From UBA6109 sp964506465 (GTDB lineage: Bacteria; Desulfobacterota; Syntrophia; Syntrophales; UBA6109): a stretch of 64,000 bases of DNA. Within the stretch, counting starts at the first letter, position 1. Each line of letters starts with the position of its first letter. Both the position numbers and the translations under genes were made by a program. The stretch spans positions 62,001-126,000 of the forward strand of contig CAZDLM010000002.1 in NCBI GenBank assembly GCA_964506465.1, in the 5' to 3' direction. Below the pieces are notes generated by a model. It was not told the DNA's origin. It did not search any database and worked only from the letters and a program-made list of their open reading frames with translations. Positions 15,057 through 23,527 of this stretch are shown here, piece after piece.

Positions 15057-18000
15057 TTACTTGCCCGTCCCCAGATTCATTTTGCTGGCAACAATCTTGC
15101 CGCCCGCGTCTTCTTTCACCGGAGCGCCGACGGTAATACGGGCCGCATCCACTTTCCCCAGCGATATCAGTGCCTGTTTCACCGATTCGCCGCGCGCCTG
15201 CGCCAGGCGGTTCAGTTCGGCCTCCGTCACGGGAATCTGCGCAGTCAGGCGTTCCAGCATTTCGGCATGAGGCGGCCGCGGCCCCTTCCCCGCCTTCTCG
15301 TATTCGGCCCGGAGGGCCTTCATCCCGCCCTGCTTCGCGAATCGTTCGTCGTACAAATCCTCCAGGGCCTTCTGCGCGCGGGGGTTCATGACGTCGACCG
15401 GCCCCGGCTCCTGGCCGGCATCCATGCGAAGCTGCATGCGCGCGGCGACATCGCGCCGGATCTGCAATTCCTGCAGCGCGCGGGAATCGACCTTCGGATC
15501 GTACCCAGGCGCCACCGTCAGTGCAAGTGCGGGCCGCTTGGCGAGCGCCTGGCCCACCTCCTTGAGTTTCTCCTGCTCCGGCGGCAGCAGCGTCGCCGCG
15601 CCGGCGTCGAACTCCACCGCTTCAAGCTTTTCCGAACGGATGCCGAGCAGGTTGCCGAGAGCGCGAAAAGGCGCCGTCACCACCTTCGTCAGCACGTTGA
15701 CCAGGGCTTTCCAGATGATCCTCCCATAGCTGAACTCCGGATCGTCCAAGTTCCCTGAAATCGGCAGGTCCAGGTCGATGACGCCGTTGGTGTCTTCCAG
15801 GATCGCAATCGCGAGGTCGAGCGGCAGTTTCAGGGCCTCGGGGCTGTCGACGCGCTCGCCGAGCTTAATCTTGTTGATTACGACCTTATTCTCGGCCGCG
15901 AGTTGCCGCTGCTTGATCTTGTATTCGAGGTCGACGGTGAGTTTCCCGGAGTCGACCTTCCGGCCGGCGAATTTCGCCACGTAGGGCGTCAGCCTGGTCA
16001 TTTCGAGGTTGCGGAAGGCCAGCCTCATGTCGGTAAAATCGGTCGCCTGAAACGGTTGCAGAGAGCCGCGGACACGGGCGAGGCCGAATTCGTCCACCTT
16101 GCCGTCCAGTTCCACCAGGGCCGTCGTCGCCGGGTCATTGGAAATCCCCGTGACGACGCCGCTGAGGTCGTGCATCGTCGTGCCGAACTGCGGCCGCAAC
16201 GAGAGGTCGGCAAACTCGGCATCGGCGCTGATGATGCGCACGCGGTCAATCCCAACGGGAAACGCGGGCGCCTGAGCGGGCTTCTCCGCCTTCGGTGCAT
16301 CCTTGGGCGCCTCCGCCTTCTTGGCCTCCGCCTCGCCGCCCTGCTGTCCCGAACTGCGCATGATGCGCTTCAGGTTGATGGACTTGTCTTCAAAAATGAT
16401 GACCTTCGCGAACGGATTGTCTGCCACGAGTTCGTTCATGTGCAGGCGGTTGGGATCAAGTTTGAACTCCAAGGTGTCGGAATACAGTTTTTCCCAACTG
16501 AAGAAAGGCTCGCCGGTTTCCTCTTCGGTAATGGCAAGCTTGTCGACGGTGAAGCCGCCGGTGAAATCCAGTTTTGTGCCCCCGTCTCCCCGCGCGAAGG
16601 CGAGCTTGCCGCGGGTGGAGACCGTGCCAGACTTCAGGTCCAGTTTGGCGAACCGGTTGACATAGGGTTCGAAGGGTTCCAGCGAAAAGCCGGAGAGTTT
16701 GAGATCGATCCTGCCCGATGCCTTGCCCGGAATGACGCTGCCCCCGACGCTGAAGTTGCCGCCCTGCTTGACGCCGAAACCCGCCTGCACCGGTACGGCC
16801 CTGTTCATGTCGAGGCTGAGGTTCTTCGCCGTCACGAAGCCCTTCGTGATGTCGAGTTTCACCGGTTCGGCGGTCGACAAGTCGGTGATGCCGACTTCGA
16901 TCCCGTCCAGGCTCAGGCGCGCCAGTTGCACATCCATACCCGGCTTCTGATCCGCAGCGGCCGTCTTGGCCGCCGTCTGTTTGGCAGGCGCGGGCTCGGG
17001 CGCACCCGGCGCCTTCTTCAGGATCTCCGTCCAGTTGAGGGCCTTGTCCTTGTCCAGAATCACCCGGGTGTTCAGGCCTTTCAATTCCACGGCCTCGATG
17101 ACCAGCCGGTTGTCCGCAAGATTCAGTTTCGCATTGACGAGGCCGGCCCTCTGCAGCACTGCCGCTTCCTCGGTTCCCGACAGCACCCGTACCGGCCCCA
17201 GCGCGGCATTCACCGGGCCGACCTCGATGGCCGTCACCGCGCCCGCCTCGCCCGAAAGCGCGGCGGTCATCCCGAATCCTTCGGCCTTGACGGCAAGCGG
17301 CTTCGCGAAGCCCCGGTCGGTAAAATGCGCCGCCCAGTCGGCGAGTCGAATTTCGCGCACGTCGACCTTCCACGGCTGCGCCGGCGCGCCCTTTTCAGTT
17401 GCAGGCTGCGCATCGGGCGCCGCGGCAGGCTTCCCGCCAACCGGGGCGAACATGGTCTGCCAATCGAGCGTCCCCTTGGCGTCGCGCGTCGCGGCGAGCT
17501 TGCAGCCGGTCAGGCTTACGCTTGCCACGCCGACGCGCCGCTCCGTCAGGTCCAGGTTCGCACCGCCGATCCGCGCCTCGGCAAGTTGCAGAACGGGCGC
17601 GCCTCCTCCGCGCGGGGCCAGCGCGAAGCCCAGAACGCTGAGCCCGGCGCCGTCGATCGAAATGGAGGGCTGCGCTGCTCCCGTCTTGTCGGCCGCCATG
17701 GCAAAGCGGTAGCGCAGGTCCGCGGCCAGCATACCGGACGAGACTTCAAAATTGCGCTGGACCTTGTCGGCCCGCTGCAGATCGGCGAGCCGTATTCCGG
17801 CAAGGGCGATTTCGCCTTTGGACGAAAGCGGGTTCAGGCTGAGATCGCCCTTCAGGATGATCGCGCCGCCCTGCTCCGGAAGCTGGGCCTCGATCCGGTA
17901 ATTGCCGCGGTCGTCGAGCAGCGTGGACAGGCGGTCGAGCTCGATCCCGAGCGGCTTCAGTGCGGCTTTGAACGGCGGACCCTCGCGGGCCGCATCGGTG

Positions 18001-18494
18001 AATTCGATATCGCCGTCGGCAATCTTGATGTGATCGATCAGCGCCCGCGCCATGCCGCCTGACGGCTCTTTTTTGCCTTCGCTCTTGCCTTCGCCGAGCT
18101 TTGCCGTCAGCGCCGACCAGTTGGTTTTTCCTTCCGGCAGCAGCACGAACGCCACTTGTGGGCGCTGAAGCTGAACGTCCTGGACGCGCAAAGCCCACCG
18201 GAACAGCCCCGTGGTTCCGATATTGAGGTAGAGGCGGTCAAAACCTGCGAGGAGCCTGCCGTTCTGTTCGGACAGCTTCAAGCCATCCACAGCGGCTTCG
18301 AGGGTGAGAGGGTTAAAACTGACCTTTTGCGCGCTCAGCCGGCTCCCGAGTTTGGTCTCTCCCACCCATGGCAGAAGCTTCTGGGCCAGCGGGTTGACGA
18401 GGAAGAAGCCGAAGATCAGGTACAGACCGAAGAGACCCGCCACAATCAAGAACGGCAGGCTCAGAACGATCCTGACGAACCGGGTCTTGAACAT
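15057..18494 (-). CDS. DUF748 (AsmA-like) envelope protein
   Basis: 1145 residues. One N-terminal transmembrane helix (about 8-30) is followed by a long periplasmic body of beta-rich repeats resembling AsmA-like proteins, with SAQKVSFNPLTLEAAVDGLKL typical of DUF748. Two low-complexity A/K/P-rich linkers occur at about 355-375 and 500-520. The C-terminal part resembles an OmpA-like-adjacent region (FDAGAATLLPPEQEKL). AsmA-like proteins are linked to lipid transport between membranes; for DUF748 this is inference. GAGGAGG precedes the ATG. Confidence 0.88.
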   Translation of the reverse strand: MFKTRFVRIVLSLPFLIVAGLFGLYLIFGFFLVNPLAQKLLPWVGETKLGSRLSAQKVSFNPLTLEAAVDGLKLSEQNGRLLAGFDRLYLNIGTTGLFRWALRVQDVQLQRPQVAFVLLPEGKTNWSALTAKLGEGKSEGKKEPSGGMARALIDHIKIADGDIEFTDAAREGPPFKAALKPLGIELDRLSTLLDDRGNYRIEAQLPEQGGAIILKGDLSLNPLSSKGEIALAGIRLADLQRADKVQRNFEVSSGMLAADLRYRFAMAADKTGAAQPSISIDGAGLSVLGFALAPRGGGAPVLQLAEARIGGANLDLTERRVGVASVSLTGCKLAATRDAKGTLDWQTMFAPVGGKPAAAPDAQPATEKGAPAQPWKVDVREIRLADWAAHFTDRGFAKPLAVKAEGFGMTAALSGEAGAVTAIEVGPVNAALGPVRVLSGTEEAAVLQRAGLVNAKLNLADNRLVIEAVELKGLNTRVILDKDKALNWTEILKKAPGAPEPAPAKQTAAKTAAADQKPGMDVQLARLSLDGIEVGITDLSTAEPVKLDITKGFVTAKNLSLDMNRAVPVQAGFGVKQGGNFSVGGSVIPGKASGRIDLKLSGFSLEPFEPYVNRFAKLDLKSGTVSTRGKLAFARGDGGTKLDFTGGFTVDKLAITEEETGEPFFSWEKLYSDTLEFKLDPNRLHMNELVADNPFAKVIIFEDKSINLKRIMRSSGQQGGEAEAKKAEAPKDAPKAEKPAQAPAFPVGIDRVRIISADAEFADLSLRPQFGTTMHDLSGVVTGISNDPATTALVELDGKVDEFGLARVRGSLQPFQATDFTDMRLAFRNLEMTRLTPYVAKFAGRKVDSGKLTVDLEYKIKQRQLAAENKVVINKIKLGERVDSPEALKLPLDLAIAILEDTNGVIDLDLPISGNLDDPEFSYGRIIWKALVNVLTKVVTAPFRALGNLLGIRSEKLEAVEFDAGAATLLPPEQEKLKEVGQALAKRPALALTVAPGYDPKVDSRALQELQIRRDVAARMQLRMDAGQEPGPVDVMNPRAQKALEDLYDERFAKQGGMKALRAEYEKAGKGPRPPHAEMLERLTAQIPVTEAELNRLAQARGESVKQALISLGKVDAARITVGAPVKEDAGGKIVASKMNLGTGK

Positions 18495-18610
18495 GGTAAC
18501 CTCCTCGTATCGTAAAGAGATGCGGATAAGCTGATGCTATTCGCAAAAGGAACTACGGTCAAGCTGAAGATCGCCGGCGGTCAGCTTTCCGCCATGCGGC
18601 ATTGCGGCAG

Positions 18611-19636
18611 CTATCGGAGTTCGGTCCGGTGCCTCTCGTACAGATCATAGTGCCTCTTCAGCATATCCTGAATCGGCAGTTCATAGGGACAGCGTTCCTC
18701 GCATGTGCCGCAGAGGGTGCAGAGTTTCACGCTCTCCATGGCCGCCCGGGAAAATTCGACGGCGACAGCCGGCGACATCCGGCCGGCGATAACCTGGTAA
18801 CCCATCGCCGGGGTGATCATGACGCCGCTGGGACAGGGGTTGCAGTATTCGCAGCGGCGGCAGAATTGTTTGCCGAGTTCCGCCCGGTACGCCTCCATGA
18901 GCCGCAGGTCTTTTGCCGTAACCCTGTTCGGATGGCCGTAGAAGGAGACCACCTCATCCACGGCTTCCACGGAATCGAAACCGGGAATCGGTATGACACC
19001 GGGGTGCTGGCGCAGGAACTTGAAAGCGACGGCGGCATTGTTGATCATCCCTCCTGCGAATGGTTTCATGGCCAATATTCCCATGCCCCGTTCGAATGCC
19101 GCCGCGTGAAGTTCATCCTTCGCGGCATCCTCAATGAAGTTGAACGGGAACTGGATTGTGCTGAAAAGATCGGTCTTGACCAGGCGGACCGCCATGGCGA
19201 GATTATGGGATGTGACGCCGATCCAGCGGATCTTGCCTTCCTTCTTCGCCCTTGCCAGGGTCTCCAAAGCTCCATTCGGCGCGGTGACGGCATTCCAGTC
19301 ATCTTCCTGCGCGATCTGATGCAACTGATAGAGATCGATGTAATCCGTCTTCAACCGGCGCAGGCTCCTTTCGAGGTGCTTATCCGCTTCTGCAGCGGTT
19401 CTTTTCAGCGTCTTGGTCGCGAGAACAACGCTTTCGCGCATGCTGGAAAAGGCATCGCCGATCTTGTCCTCGCTGTCGCGGTAGGCGTTGGCCGTATCGT
19501 AGAAAGTGATTCCCTTCTCGCAGGCATGGCGCAGGGTAGCCACGGCCGTTCCGTGATCAAGGCGAATGATGGGGATGCATCCGAATCCGAGTTCGGATAT
19601 GTTCAAGTCCGTTTTGCCCAACCGCACGTAGCGCAT
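18611..19636 (-). CDS. aldo/keto reductase with C-terminal [4Fe-4S] cysteine motifs
   Basis: 341 residues from the ATG at 19636 (GGAGGA five bases upstream). Residues 1-260 are an AKR barrel with catalytic Asp/Tyr in FYDTANAY, Lys in LATKT and His in YQLHQ, plus the NADP-site IPGFDSV. The C-terminus carries two ferredoxin-type motifs, CRRCEYCNPCP and CTLCGTCEERCP, so it could bind two clusters. Such AKR-ferredoxin fusions are common in anaerobes; substrate unknown. Monocistronic on the minus strand. Confidence 0.9.
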   Translation of the reverse strand: MRYVRLGKTDLNISELGFGCIPIIRLDHGTAVATLRHACEKGITFYDTANAYRDSEDKIGDAFSSMRESVVLATKTLKRTAAEADKHLERSLRRLKTDYIDLYQLHQIAQEDDWNAVTAPNGALETLARAKKEGKIRWIGVTSHNLAMAVRLVKTDLFSTIQFPFNFIEDAAKDELHAAAFERGMGILAMKPFAGGMINNAAVAFKFLRQHPGVIPIPGFDSVEAVDEVVSFYGHPNRVTAKDLRLMEAYRAELGKQFCRRCEYCNPCPSGVMITPAMGYQVIAGRMSPAVAVEFSRAAMESVKLCTLCGTCEERCPYELPIQDMLKRHYDLYERHRTELR

Positions 19637-19973
19637 ACAATTCCTCCATCCTGGATCAACGGCAAGTTTCCGAGAGAGTCCTATCACTCTCCGCGAAGCG
19701 CGGCAACCTCCAGACGTAGCCGCCGCTCGCGCTCCGACGGATATCCCCGGGGACAGCAGCGCAGCGCTTGCGGTCGCGCCGTGGAGTTCTCGGCCCTGCG
19801 GCGTCGATAAGACTGACAACCTGTCAAAACAATACAATAAATCTGCGCTCTCCTGTTGCCAAAAGTGAAAAGATCCATATTCTATAGAAAGTAAGGGCGG
19901 AAGAGGCGTGTGCGCGGCAAAAAGAATGCGAAACGGACAGGTTGCTGTCTGAAATCAGAGAGGAGATGAGGAC
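19637..19973. other. intergenic between divergent AKR and universal stress genes
   Basis: About 340 bases. The left 180 bases are GC-rich without coding features. The right part is AT-rich with an inverted repeat TGACA-ACC-TGTCA at 19814-19826 and the promoter at 19856. No gene found. Confidence 0.5.
19856..19883 (+). promoter_or_regulatory. sigma70-like promoter of the universal stress gene
   Basis: TTGCCA (19856-19861), 16 bases, TATTCT (19878-19883). Five of six and four of six matches. It lies 91 bases before the apparent start codon in an AT-rich stretch, after the inverted repeat at 19814. Confidence 0.5.
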
Positions 19974-20420
19974 ATATTTACTCCAAAGAGGATACTGGTT
20001 CCGACCGACTTTTCGTCGTTTTCCGACAAGGCCCTGAAGAGGGCCGTGGAAATTGCCGAGGAGAAGGGGGCGACGATCTATCTGCTTCACGTAATCGACC
20101 AGCAGGTTCAGCAGTGCGCCGCCGACTACTGCATTGACGCAGAAATTGTCAAACAGATGGAGAGGGACGCGAAAAAGAAATCCAAGGAACTCCTTGCGAA
20201 GCAGGCATCGTCGGCAACCGCGGGCAAGAACGTAGAGGTTGTATATGACGTGCAAATGGGATATCCTTCAGAGGTCATCGTCGAGGAACAGAAGAAGAAG
20301 AGAATCGATCTGATCGTCATCGCTTCGCACGGGAAGACGGGTCTGAAGAAACTTCTTCTCGGGAGCGTTGCGGAAAGAGTTGTCCGCGGGGCGAAGTGTT
20401 CCGTGATCGTGGTCAAGTGA
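19974..20420 (+). CDS. universal stress protein (UspA family), apparent ATA start
   Basis: 148 residues if read from 19974. The family N-terminus FTPKRILVPTDFSSFSDKAL (strand 1 and the ATP-binding Asp) is encoded upstream of the first GTG at 20046. The frame is closed by TGA at 19950-19952 and contains no ATG, GTG or TTG before this segment. The codon before FTPKR is ATA, 8 bases after GAGGAG, where homologues have ATG. The C-terminal ATP motif G-x2-G-x9-GS is intact (SHGKTGLKKLLLGS). Cytoplasmic ATP-binding stress protein. A canonical start would delete strand 1. Confidence 0.88.
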   Translation: MFTPKRILVPTDFSSFSDKALKRAVEIAEEKGATIYLLHVIDQQVQQCAADYCIDAEIVKQMERDAKKKSKELLAKQASSATAGKNVEVVYDVQMGYPSEVIVEEQKKKRIDLIVIASHGKTGLKKLLLGSVAERVVRGAKCSVIVVK

Positions 20421-20452
20421 TCCGAGGGAAAGCCATGCTGCACCAAGGTCAA

Positions 20453-20482
20453 AGAGGGCGGTTCTTGATGAGACTGCCCTCT
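20453..20482 (+). terminator. hairpin between the universal stress and response regulator genes
   Basis: AGAGGGC (20453-20459) and GCCCTCT (20476-20482) pair around a 16-base loop. A short pyrimidine run follows, not a full T-run. It may attenuate transcription between the two genes. Confidence 0.4.
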
Positions 20483-20519
20483 TCCTGCTATCCGCGCACT
20501 GAAGGATGGAGGATGGATC

Positions 20520-21392
20520 ATGAATCGTGACATGCGCATCTTGATCCTCGAAGATGTACTGGCGGATGCCGATTTGATCCAATTCGAACTTCGGGAGGCC
20601 GGTGCGGTCTTTGAGTCGAAATGCGTGTGTGATCGACAATCCTTCACCGAGGCCCTCGATGAGTTTTCCCCCGACATCATCCTTTCGGATTATTCCCTGC
20701 CCCAATTCGACGGCCTGTCCGCGCTGAAAATCGCCGTGAACAAGACTCCGGGCGTGCCCTTTGTCTTCGTTTCAGGTGCATTGGGCGAAGAGACGGCCAT
20801 CGCCCTCCTCAAGCAGGGGGCAACGGATTACGTTCTCAAGAGCCGCTTGTCCCGCCTCGCATCGGTCGTGACACGGGCGCTCCAGGAGGCTGACGAGCGG
20901 AGAGAGCGTCAGGCGGCGGAAAAGGCACTCAAGGAGAGGGAACAGGCGCTGGAATTGAAATCCAGATCCCTGGAGGAGGCCAACACGGCCCTGAAGGTCC
21001 TGCTTCAGCACCGGCAAGAGGACAAGGCAACGATCGAAGAACAGGTGCTGGCAAATGTCCGGAAGCTGATTCTTCCGCACATCGAGAACCTGAAGCATCT
21101 CAAGCTCAATGAAAGTCAGATGGCCCAGGTCGAGATCATCGAGAGGAACCTCCGGGACATCGTGTCTCCCTTCTTATGCACGCTGACTTCCGCCTACCTG
21201 GATTTGACCCCGAGGGAAATACAGGTCGCGAACCTTCTCAAGGAGGGGAAGACGACCAAGGAGATGACCGATATCCTGAACATCTCCGCAACCTCGGTGG
21301 ACTTCCACCGCAAGAATCTCCGCGCCAAATTCGGCATCAAGAACAAGAAGACCAATCTGATGGCGTTTCTTTCATCGCTCCCCGACCGCTAG
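20520..21392 (+). CDS. response regulator with receiver, coiled-coil and LuxR-type DNA-binding domain
   Basis: 290 residues. Receiver domain at about 5-125 with acidic pair LED, phospho-Asp in IILSDYSLPQFDG, and Lys in YVLKSRL. A helical coiled segment spans about 130-215 (RRERQAAEKALKEREQAL). The C-terminus is a LuxR/GerE helix-turn-helix (LTPREIQVANLLKEGKTTKEM, SVDFHRKNLRAKF). No kinase gene lies next to it, so it is an orphan regulator. Its middle segment resembles regulators that lack a PAS core. Confidence 0.88.
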   Translation: MNRDMRILILEDVLADADLIQFELREAGAVFESKCVCDRQSFTEALDEFSPDIILSDYSLPQFDGLSALKIAVNKTPGVPFVFVSGALGEETAIALLKQGATDYVLKSRLSRLASVVTRALQEADERRERQAAEKALKEREQALELKSRSLEEANTALKVLLQHRQEDKATIEEQVLANVRKLILPHIENLKHLKLNESQMAQVEIIERNLRDIVSPFLCTLTSAYLDLTPREIQVANLLKEGKTTKEMTDILNISATSVDFHRKNLRAKFGIKNKKTNLMAFLSSLPDR

Positions 21393-21443
21393 CTTTTGCA
21401 CGTCGTTTGAGATCCAAGCCGCAATCCGTGAGGACGGAAGTCC

Positions 21444-21482
21444 CTGACGGGCTGTTCAAAAAATGGGCCGGCTGCCCGTCAG
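21444..21482. terminator. hairpin between convergent genes
   Basis: CTGACGGGC (21444-21452) and GCCCGTCAG (21474-21482) are perfectly complementary with a 21-base loop. It overlaps the stop codon of the convergent prenyltransferase gene at 21479. No long T-run on either side. Confidence 0.45.
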
Positions 21483-22456
21483 AGGATCATGAATTGCAGG
21501 GCATAGCCTGCAATCAGCGCCAAACCCGTCACGAGGTGAACCCGGATCATCAGCAGATTGGCCGGCGTCATCGCGATGCTGTCATGGTAGTTCTCCCGCA
21601 GGATGCGGATCGACTTCACGGCAAGGGGAAGGCTGACCAGGCCCAGGAGCGCGGCGACGGGCGCGATGCGGAGCAGCACCGCGGCGACCAGAATCCCGTA
21701 GGCGCAAGCCAGTCCCGCGATGTAGAGCACAATCCCCGTTTTCTTGCCGAAGCGGGCAACGAGGTTCATCTTGCCACCGGCGCGGTCGCTTTCATAATCG
21801 GGGATCTCGTTGATGACGATCATGGACCACATCATGAAGCCCAGAACGAGTGAAATGGCCAACGGCTCGGGGGACATACCGCCGCTCTGCACGTAATACG
21901 AGCCCAGGCCGATGACGGGCCCGAAATTCACGAGGAGCCCCAGTTCGCCCAGCCCCCGGTAGCCGAATTTGATCGGGGGGAGCGTGTAGAAGACCGAACA
22001 GAAAAGCCCGAACAGGCCGAGCGCCAGCACAACCCACCCCTTCGCGAAAGCCAGATAGAAGCCGATGCCTGCCGTGATGCCGAAGCACAGCGATGCGGCG
22101 CCAATCATCTGCCTTGTGGAGAGCAATCCCGAGGTCAGGACGCCGCTCCCCCCCGTGTAGGGATTCTTTTCGCCGTCCACCTGATCGTCTACCGAGTGCA
22201 GGTAGTCGCAGACGTCATCGAGCATGTTGAGCCCGGCATGGTTGATCGTGACGCCGGCAACGACAAGCAGGAAGGCCCCCAAATCGGCAACCGCGCCGTT
22301 GGTCCACGCGATGATGCTGCAGATCATGGCGGGCAGGAAACTGGGGGGCACATAATGGAAGCGGAAGGCCTGGAACCAGACGGCAACTTTCGACCGGTCT
22401 TTGGCGGCGGCTCCCCATAGAAGAGAAGGACTCGATCGGATGGTTCTCACTCGCAT
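21479..22456 (-). CDS. UbiA-family prenyltransferase, probably menaquinone branch (MenA-like)
   Basis: 325 residues, about eight or nine transmembrane helices. The first Asp-rich motif is NMLDDVCDYLHSVDDQ and the second is NEIPDYESDRAGG, the two Mg-prenyl diphosphate sites. MenA-type enzymes attach a polyprenyl chain to 1,4-dihydroxy-2-naphthoate at the inner membrane. It starts 60 bases after cydB on the same strand, so quinone synthesis may be co-expressed with the quinol oxidase. A different UbiA member is possible. Confidence 0.82.
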   Translation of the reverse strand: MRVRTIRSSPSLLWGAAAKDRSKVAVWFQAFRFHYVPPSFLPAMICSIIAWTNGAVADLGAFLLVVAGVTINHAGLNMLDDVCDYLHSVDDQVDGEKNPYTGGSGVLTSGLLSTRQMIGAASLCFGITAGIGFYLAFAKGWVVLALGLFGLFCSVFYTLPPIKFGYRGLGELGLLVNFGPVIGLGSYYVQSGGMSPEPLAISLVLGFMMWSMIVINEIPDYESDRAGGKMNLVARFGKKTGIVLYIAGLACAYGILVAAVLLRIAPVAALLGLVSLPLAVKSIRILRENYHDSIAMTPANLLMIRVHLVTGLALIAGYALQFMIL

Positions 22457-22516
22457 GATTCGTTCCTATCTGCCGATGGCGTTAGAGGATAACTCTGCAA
22501 TACAGCAAAATCTGTT

Positions 22517-23527
22517 TCAATCACCGTAGCCGCCTCCTGTTACCTTCCCGCGGAAAAGCCAGTGCTTGTAGCCGGTATAAACGAGGATGACCGGAAGAAG
22601 GATCGCAATGGCGGCAAGCATGAAGATCAAGGTCCGGGGGGAGGATACCGCGGCGTTCTGAATCGTCACCATGTTGGGAATGATATAGGGGTAGAAACCG
22701 ACGGAGATTCCGGTAAATGAACAGAAGACCAGGATCACGTTCCAGCGGAAAGGCGCCGCCTCCGATCGCCCGAGGCTGCGAAAATACAGGGCGAATGCGA
22801 CCAGGGCGAGGGCGGGAAAGAGAGCGACGTGGAAAAGCTCCGGCATGGCGCTCCACTTCCGCGCCATGTAGGGATGGCGCGCAATCGTCCAGATGTAGAT
22901 GACGACGGACACGACAAGCGTCGAAAAGGCGGCGACGGAGGAAACCCGCACGCTGCTCCGCTGGATTTCACCGTCCGTCTTCAGAATAAGGTAATTCGCC
23001 CCCAGCATCGCATAGCCGGAGACGACGCCCAGGGTGAAGACGACGGAATAGGGATGGAACCAGCTCCAGATCGTTCCGGTAAAGGTCTGCCCGTCCATGG
23101 GAATTCCGTAGAAGATGCCCCCCAGGGTGAAGCCCTGGCAAAGCGCGGTCACGAGGCTGCCGAGGCCGAAGGACAGACTCCAGCGCGAGGGCGTTTCCGA
23201 GCGGCCGCGGAACTCGAAGGCCAGGCCGCGGAAGATCAGCCCGAACAGCATCATGGTGATCGGCACGTAAAAGGCGGATAGGGCCACGCTGTAGAAAAGG
23301 GGAAAGGCGCCGAAGAGCATCCCTCCGAGCAGAACAAGCCAGGTCTGGTTGTCCTGCCAGTTGCTCTGGAGGCTCGCCATCATCAGACCCCGTTTCGCCT
23401 CATCGTGGGAAAAGAGGGAAATGATCCCCACGCCGAGTCCGAGACCGTCGGCAACCGCATAATAGAGGACAAAGAAGCCGATGATCAAAAACCAGATCTG
23501 GGCGACGTGAGCTTCAAGCCACTCCAT
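22517..23527 (-). CDS. cydB: cytochrome bd quinol oxidase subunit II
   Basis: 336 residues from the ATG at 23527, set by GGAGGG; eight or nine transmembrane helices. The N-terminus IWFLIIGFFVLYYAVADGLGLGVG and the later LGANYLILKTDGE match CydB. It overlaps the end of cydA by 14 bases, so the pair is translationally coupled. Forms the cytochrome bd complex reducing oxygen with quinol, without proton pumping. Confidence 0.95.
   Translation of the reverse strand: MEWLEAHVAQIWFLIIGFFVLYYAVADGLGLGVGIISLFSHDEAKRGLMMASLQSNWQDNQTWLVLLGGMLFGAFPLFYSVALSAFYVPITMMLFGLIFRGLAFEFRGRSETPSRWSLSFGLGSLVTALCQGFTLGGIFYGIPMDGQTFTGTIWSWFHPYSVVFTLGVVSGYAMLGANYLILKTDGEIQRSSVRVSSVAAFSTLVVSVVIYIWTIARHPYMARKWSAMPELFHVALFPALALVAFALYFRSLGRSEAAPFRWNVILVFCSFTGISVGFYPYIIPNMVTIQNAAVSSPRTLIFMLAAIAILLPVILVYTGYKHWLFRGKVTGGGYGD

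Noticed and set aside
21450..21470. Copy of the MITE-like element near GCTGTTCAAAAAATGGGCC
   Set aside because: Only about ten bases resemble the element's end and no second end was found; likely chance within the hairpin.
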